A DNA stretch of 16,890 nt from Oscillibacter sp. Lineage in GTDB: Bacteria; Bacillota; Clostridia; Oscillospirales; Oscillospiraceae. Positions 14,500 through 16,890 of this stretch are shown piece after piece; the first letter of the stretch is position 1, and each line of letters begins with the position of its first letter. The stretch is taken from contig VSMY01000055.1 in the NCBI GenBank assembly GCA_009773995.1, positions 1-16,890 on the forward strand. The letters are read 5' to 3'. Below the pieces are notes generated by a model. That model did not search any database, had not been told where the DNA came from, and saw nothing but the letters and a program-made list of their open reading frames with translations. Position numbers and translations under genes: made by a program.

Positions 14500-14790
14500 T
14501 TATGCGACCGTGTAGATTTTTACATCAGGATCAGCATCCCACAGGGGCTTGAGACCCACAAACACATCGTTCTGGAACATCTCGCTGGTCAGGTACGCTT
14601 GGGCGTGTTCCACGCTGTCGAAACCGTGCAGGACCTGGACGTCCTCGTCCCGGATCAGCAGATCCTTGGTGAGCGCGCCGGGAATCTGCTCCAGAAACGG
14701 CCCGCGGTAGTCGGTGTAGACCTTGGCGGCGGCGGGGCGGTTGGCCTCGTTGATCTTCATGGTGATTTCCAGATAAGCAGTTACTTTCAT
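14500..14790 (-). CDS. ABM-fold (dimeric alpha-beta barrel) small protein
   Basis: This 96-residue protein has the beta-strand, helix, strand pattern of the antibiotic-biosynthesis-monooxygenase/YdhR-like fold: MKVTAYLEITMK, then NRPAAAKVYTDYRGPFLEQI, VQVLHGFDSVEHAQAYLTS and PDVKIYTVA. Members act as quinol or small-molecule oxygenases or binding proteins, and many are unassigned; the substrate here cannot be told. The ATG at 14790 follows GGAGG. The gene is divergent from an HxlR-type regulator with a shared 178-nt control region, a common arrangement in which the regulator controls the partner. Its stop is 2 nt from the trbL stop, so it looks like a cassette inserted into the conjugation operon. 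Confidence 0.7.
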   Translation of the reverse strand: MKVTAYLEITMKINEANRPAAAKVYTDYRGPFLEQIPGALTKDLLIRDEDVQVLHGFDSVEHAQAYLTSEMFQNDVFVGLKPLWDADPDVKIYTVA

Positions 14791-14870
14791 GTTGCTTTTC
14801 CTCCTGTTTTTGTTTGCTCGAATTGTTGAGCTTGCCTGAATGATACTCTATTGGCACGGAGAAAGGAAGA

Positions 14871-14902
14871 TATAAGTAAATTTATGAGTTACTTATAAAT
14901 TT
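14871..14902. promoter_or_regulatory. Two overlapping dyads between the ABM and HxlR genes
   Basis: TATAAGTAA (14871-14879) pairs with TTACTTATA (14889-14897), and AAATTTAT (14878-14885) pairs with ATAAATTT (14895-14902). Both are perfect inverted repeats and they share bases. They lie just upstream of the hxlR -35 box and are a likely HxlR operator acting on both genes. Confidence 0.65.
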
Positions 14903-14911
14903 CATAGTAGC

Positions 14912-14940
14912 TTGCAAATCAAACGGTTCTATCGTAGAAT
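14912..14940 (+). promoter_or_regulatory. Promoter of the HxlR-type gene
   Basis: TTGCAA (14912-14917) and TAGAAT (14935-14940) are separated by 17 nt, about 30 nt before the start codon. The dyads lie directly upstream, consistent with autoregulation. Confidence 0.7.
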
Positions 14941-14968
14941 GAGGAAAACACAACAAGGAGGCAGCGCC

Positions 14969-15370
14969 ATGGCGTATCAACATAAATTGGACAAGGACAT
15001 CCGCTGTCCATTAGAGTATGGGCTTGAGATTTTTGGAGGCAAGTGGAAATCCAGAATCATCTGCGTTTTGGCTGCAAAGGAAACTCTCCGCTATAGTGAG
15101 CTGCGCAGAGAAATGGGCAACATCACGGATGCGGTGCTGGCAGCGGCGCTGAAAGAGCTGATCGCGGCACAGATTGTCAACAGGATATCCTACGATGAGA
15201 TCCCACCCCGTGTAGAATACTCGCTGACGGAAAAGGGCCACTCCGTGGTGCCTATCCTGCAAAGTATCTGCCGTTGGGCCGGACTCTATCATAAGGAGGA
15301 CTACAGCGGTACCATGGTACATTGCCAGAGATGCGACTATCATTCCGAGTTGGGTGACAGCCTGAAATGA
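14969..15370 (+). CDS. HxlR-family transcriptional regulator
   Basis: This 133-residue winged helix-turn-helix protein has the HxlR signature CPLEYGLEIFGGKWK followed by the recognition region (YSELRREMGNITDAVLAAAL, KELIAAQIVNR) and wing (PPRVEYSLTEKGHSV). Family members such as HypR and YodB sense reactive quinones, aldehydes or oxidants through a conserved N-terminal cysteine, here C13 in DIRCP. A further CxxC-like pair appears at the C-terminus (VHCQRCDY), which could allow disulphide or metal sensing. ATG 14969 has AAGGAGG at 7 nt and is preferred over the 14912 start, which overlaps the promoter. It is divergent from the ABM-fold gene. The module looks like cargo within the ICE operon. 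Confidence 0.9.
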   Translation: MAYQHKLDKDIRCPLEYGLEIFGGKWKSRIICVLAAKETLRYSELRREMGNITDAVLAAALKELIAAQIVNRISYDEIPPRVEYSLTEKGHSVVPILQSICRWAGLYHKEDYSGTMVHCQRCDYHSELGDSLK

Positions 15371-15709
15371 TTATCTCCACAGCCCCTCGGTGCTGATGAC
15401 ATACTCGCCGTTGGCCCTGGCCTGCCGTACCCGGTAGGCCAGCAGCTCTGCGGCGGCGCACTCATCCCGCCAGTCCTCCAGCAGCCCCCAGAGCCAGCGG
15501 AGGAACGTCACCACCCAAGACAGGGCCACCAGCCCGACCAGGGCGAAGAAGATGCCGTCCGCCAGAGCGGTGTTGGCCTGATACCAGCCGTGGAACGTGG
15601 TGAGCATCAGGACTGCGTACAGCATGGGGACGCCCAGCCGGAGTTTGAGCGCCAGACGGAACAAAATAGGCAGCAGAAACAGACCAAACCCTAAAATCAT
15701 AAACATCAT
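15371..15709 (-). CDS. Small membrane protein on the minus strand of the ICE
   Basis: This 112-residue protein is not recognised by name. It has three hydrophobic segments (about 1-19, 26-45 and 50-76; FGLFLLPILFRLALKLRLG, then LYAVLMLTTFHGWY and FFALVGLVALSWVVTFLRWL) and a basic-acidic cytoplasmic tail ending TEGLWR. GGGAGG precedes the ATG at 15709, with a second ATG one codon later. It is oriented against the conjugation genes; its stop directly abuts the HxlR stop, with no spacer. Codon use and GC content match the conjugation genes more than the HxlR cassette, so it may be an ICE gene proper. Role unknown. Confidence 0.6.
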   Translation of the reverse strand: MMFMILGFGLFLLPILFRLALKLRLGVPMLYAVLMLTTFHGWYQANTALADGIFFALVGLVALSWVVTFLRWLWGLLEDWRDECAAAELLAYRVRQARANGEYVISTEGLWR

Positions 15710-15798
15710 TGCCGCAAACCTCCCTTTTGGGTTTGTGGCATCTTACCATAGGCAGGCAGGCTTTACAACGGTCTGTCTGCCGATTCTTTCAATTCAAC

Positions 15799-16167
15799 AT
15801 GGAGGTGATACCACTGGAGGTACGCATCAACAAAGAAGTCCGGGACTATCAGGAAAGCCTGTTCTTCGGTCTGTCCCTGCGGCAGTTCCTGTTCGCCCTG
15901 CTGGCCGTCCTGGTGGCGGTGGGGCTGTATTTCGGCCTGCGCAACGTGGTGGGCAGTGGGGAGATCGGCTGGATCTGTGTCCTGGCGGCATTCCCCTTCG
16001 CCCTGGGCGGCTTTTTCACTTACAACGGCATGACCTTTGAAAAGTTCCTGCTGGCCGTCATCCGCGACCAGCTGCTGTATCCCAGAAAGCTGGTGTTCCG
16101 GGCGGAAAATCTGTACGCCGTGGCTCTGGAACACTCTTCGGCAAAGGAGGCTTTGAAACTTGATTAA
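15799..16167 (+). CDS. PrgI-like (VirB3-type) membrane protein of the conjugation system
   Basis: This protein of about 122 residues has the PrgI-family start INKEVRDYQESLFFGLSLRQ, two membrane segments (FLFALLAVLVAVGLYFGL and IGWICVLAAFPFALGGFF) and a conserved end (FLLAVIRDQLLYPRKLVFR). PrgI/VirB3-like proteins partner VirB4 at the inner membrane. Its start is ambiguous: the ATG at 15799 runs straight into GGAGGTGAT, which looks like the ribosome site for an in-frame CTG at 15814 (giving LEVRINKEVRDY). I give the ATG as the conservative choice. virB4 overlaps its end by 8 nt, so the two are translationally coupled. Separation from trbL by opposed genes means it needs readthrough or its own promoter. 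Confidence 0.8.
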   Translation: MEVIPLEVRINKEVRDYQESLFFGLSLRQFLFALLAVLVAVGLYFGLRNVVGSGEIGWICVLAAFPFALGGFFTYNGMTFEKFLLAVIRDQLLYPRKLVFRAENLYAVALEHSSAKEALKLD

Positions 16168-16831
16168 GACTCTGCAAAATACGCTGAAGCAGGACAGGGA
16201 GGGCTTTGCCCTCCCCAAGTCCGTGCAGGACGCCATCCCCATCCGCCGTCTCTGGCCGGATGGGATTTTTCAGTTCGGGAGCAAGTTCTCCAAGACCATC
16301 CGCTTCTCGGACATCAACTACGCCATCGCATCCAAGGAGGACAAAACGTCCATGTTCCTGGGTTACTCCGAACTGCTAAATGCCCTGGATACTGGCTCCA
16401 CCACCAAGCTGACCATCAACAATAAGCGGCTCAACCGCCAGGATTTTGAGCAGAAAATTCTGCTGCCCCGGCGGGACGACTACCTGGACGGCTACCGGGC
16501 CGAGTACAACGCCATGCTCATGGACAAGGTGACGGACTCCTCCAACAGCGTGGTGCAGGAACGGTACATCACCCTGTCCGTCCACCGCAAGAGCATCGAG
16601 GAGGCCCGCACCTTCTTTGACCGGGTGACGGCGGATGTGACTACCCGCCTGAGCCACCTGGACGCCCACAGCGAGGAACTGGACGCCATGGAGCGCCTGC
16701 GGGTGCTGCACGACTTCTACCGCACCGGGGAGGAAACAGAGTTCCATGTGGATCTGCGGGACCTCATGCGGAAGGGTCACTCCTTCAAAGACACCATCTG
16801 CCCGGATAGCCTGTGTAAGGGGACAGGATAA
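16160..16831 (+). pseudogene. VirB4/TraE conjugation ATPase, 5' part, interrupted
   Basis: VirB4 is the large cytoplasmic ATPase that powers type IV secretion, about 800 residues in these elements. Here only about 219 family-like residues are present (start TTG 16160, overlapping prgI), with typical N-terminal sequence IPIRRLWPDGIFQFGSKFSK, FSDINYAIASKEDK and HFSFKD-like KGHSFKDTICPDSL. After CPDSL (about 16812) the frame meets unrelated sequence and stops at 16831, before either Walker motif. The sequence from about 16813 looks like the end of an inserted element. The rest of virB4 is expected beyond the right edge. Unless the insert can be removed, as with a group II intron, this copy is dead. 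Confidence 0.75.
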
Positions 16832-16890
16832 TTGAGAAACCGGGATAAACCGGGAGAACCGGGGGAAGTGCTGGAAAACCCCCGTTTTTC
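16813..16890 (+). mobile_element. Left end of an unidentified element inserted in virB4
   Basis: From about 16813 the sequence TGTAAGGGGACAGG bears no relation to VirB4. Three near-direct repeats of AACCGGGA/AACCGGGG follow at 16838, 16848 and 16857, then a hairpin CGGGGG (16860-16865) with CCCCCG (16879-16884) and TTTTT. A TG-starting end followed by short repeats recalls IS21-type insertion sequences. A group II intron is an alternative, starting at GTGTA (16812), though the fifth base does not fit the usual GTGYG. The element runs off the right edge and no transposase or maturase is visible. Confidence 0.5.

Noticed and set aside
1..16890. CRISPR arrays, rRNA genes, defence systems or toxin-antitoxin pairs
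   Set aside because: No regularly spaced repeats, no rRNA-like sequence and no recognisable defence or toxin genes were seen.

Overview
The window looks like a chromosomal segment of a spore-forming, GC-rich member of the Bacillota (class Clostridia, most like the Oscillospiraceae). Three things point that way: the spoIIGA-sigE sporulation pair, a T-box leader of Gram-positive type, and an integrative conjugative element (ICE) with the gene order seen in gut Clostridia. All identifications come from reading the sequence; no database was searched.

Region 1 (1-8985) is core chromosome. A minus-strand fatty-acid synthesis operon starts with acyl carrier protein and then the N-terminus of accB, which runs off the left edge. 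It has a strong promoter and a perfect 12-bp dyad over its start site. A plus-strand trkA-trkH pair (potassium uptake) follows and converges on minus-strand valS; the two share a terminator hairpin. Upstream of valS is a YcxB-like membrane protein gene broken by one in-frame amber codon, and upstream of that a T-box leader with its own promoter, so the T-box appears to control ycxB-like plus valS. Next comes spoIIGA-sigE (minus strand), whose coding frames overlap by about 230 bp, and then a divergent tRNA-Leu(CAA) with promoter and terminator.

Region 2 (about 8986-9330) has no convincing gene. It holds a 17-bp palindrome sharing 11 bp with the tRNA-Leu anticodon arm, and a long nested hairpin. 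The left ICE boundary may lie here.

Region 3 (9331-16890) is the left part of an ICE. In order: a double ribbon-helix-helix-like protein, a DUF3991/Toprim primase-like protein with an unclear start codon, a secreted C-terminally anchored protein, a sortase, a signal peptide joined to what looks like the last part of a TraG/VirD4 coupling protein, a Maff2-like small membrane protein, a TrbL/VirB6-like channel protein, an opposed cassette of an ABM-fold protein and an HxlR-type regulator, a minus-strand small membrane protein, a PrgI-like protein, and a VirB4/TraE ATPase cut short after about 219 codons by foreign sequence that continues past the right edge.

The type IV secretion set is recognisable but damaged or rearranged here: the coupling protein is reduced to its tail, VirB4 is interrupted, and a redox-type regulator cassette sits between TrbL and PrgI. 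The most interesting points are the signal-peptide/TraG-tail fusion, the VirB4 interruption, the HxlR cassette with its overlapping dyads, and the T-box leader that seems to lack a full Stem I in front of an amber-broken gene.
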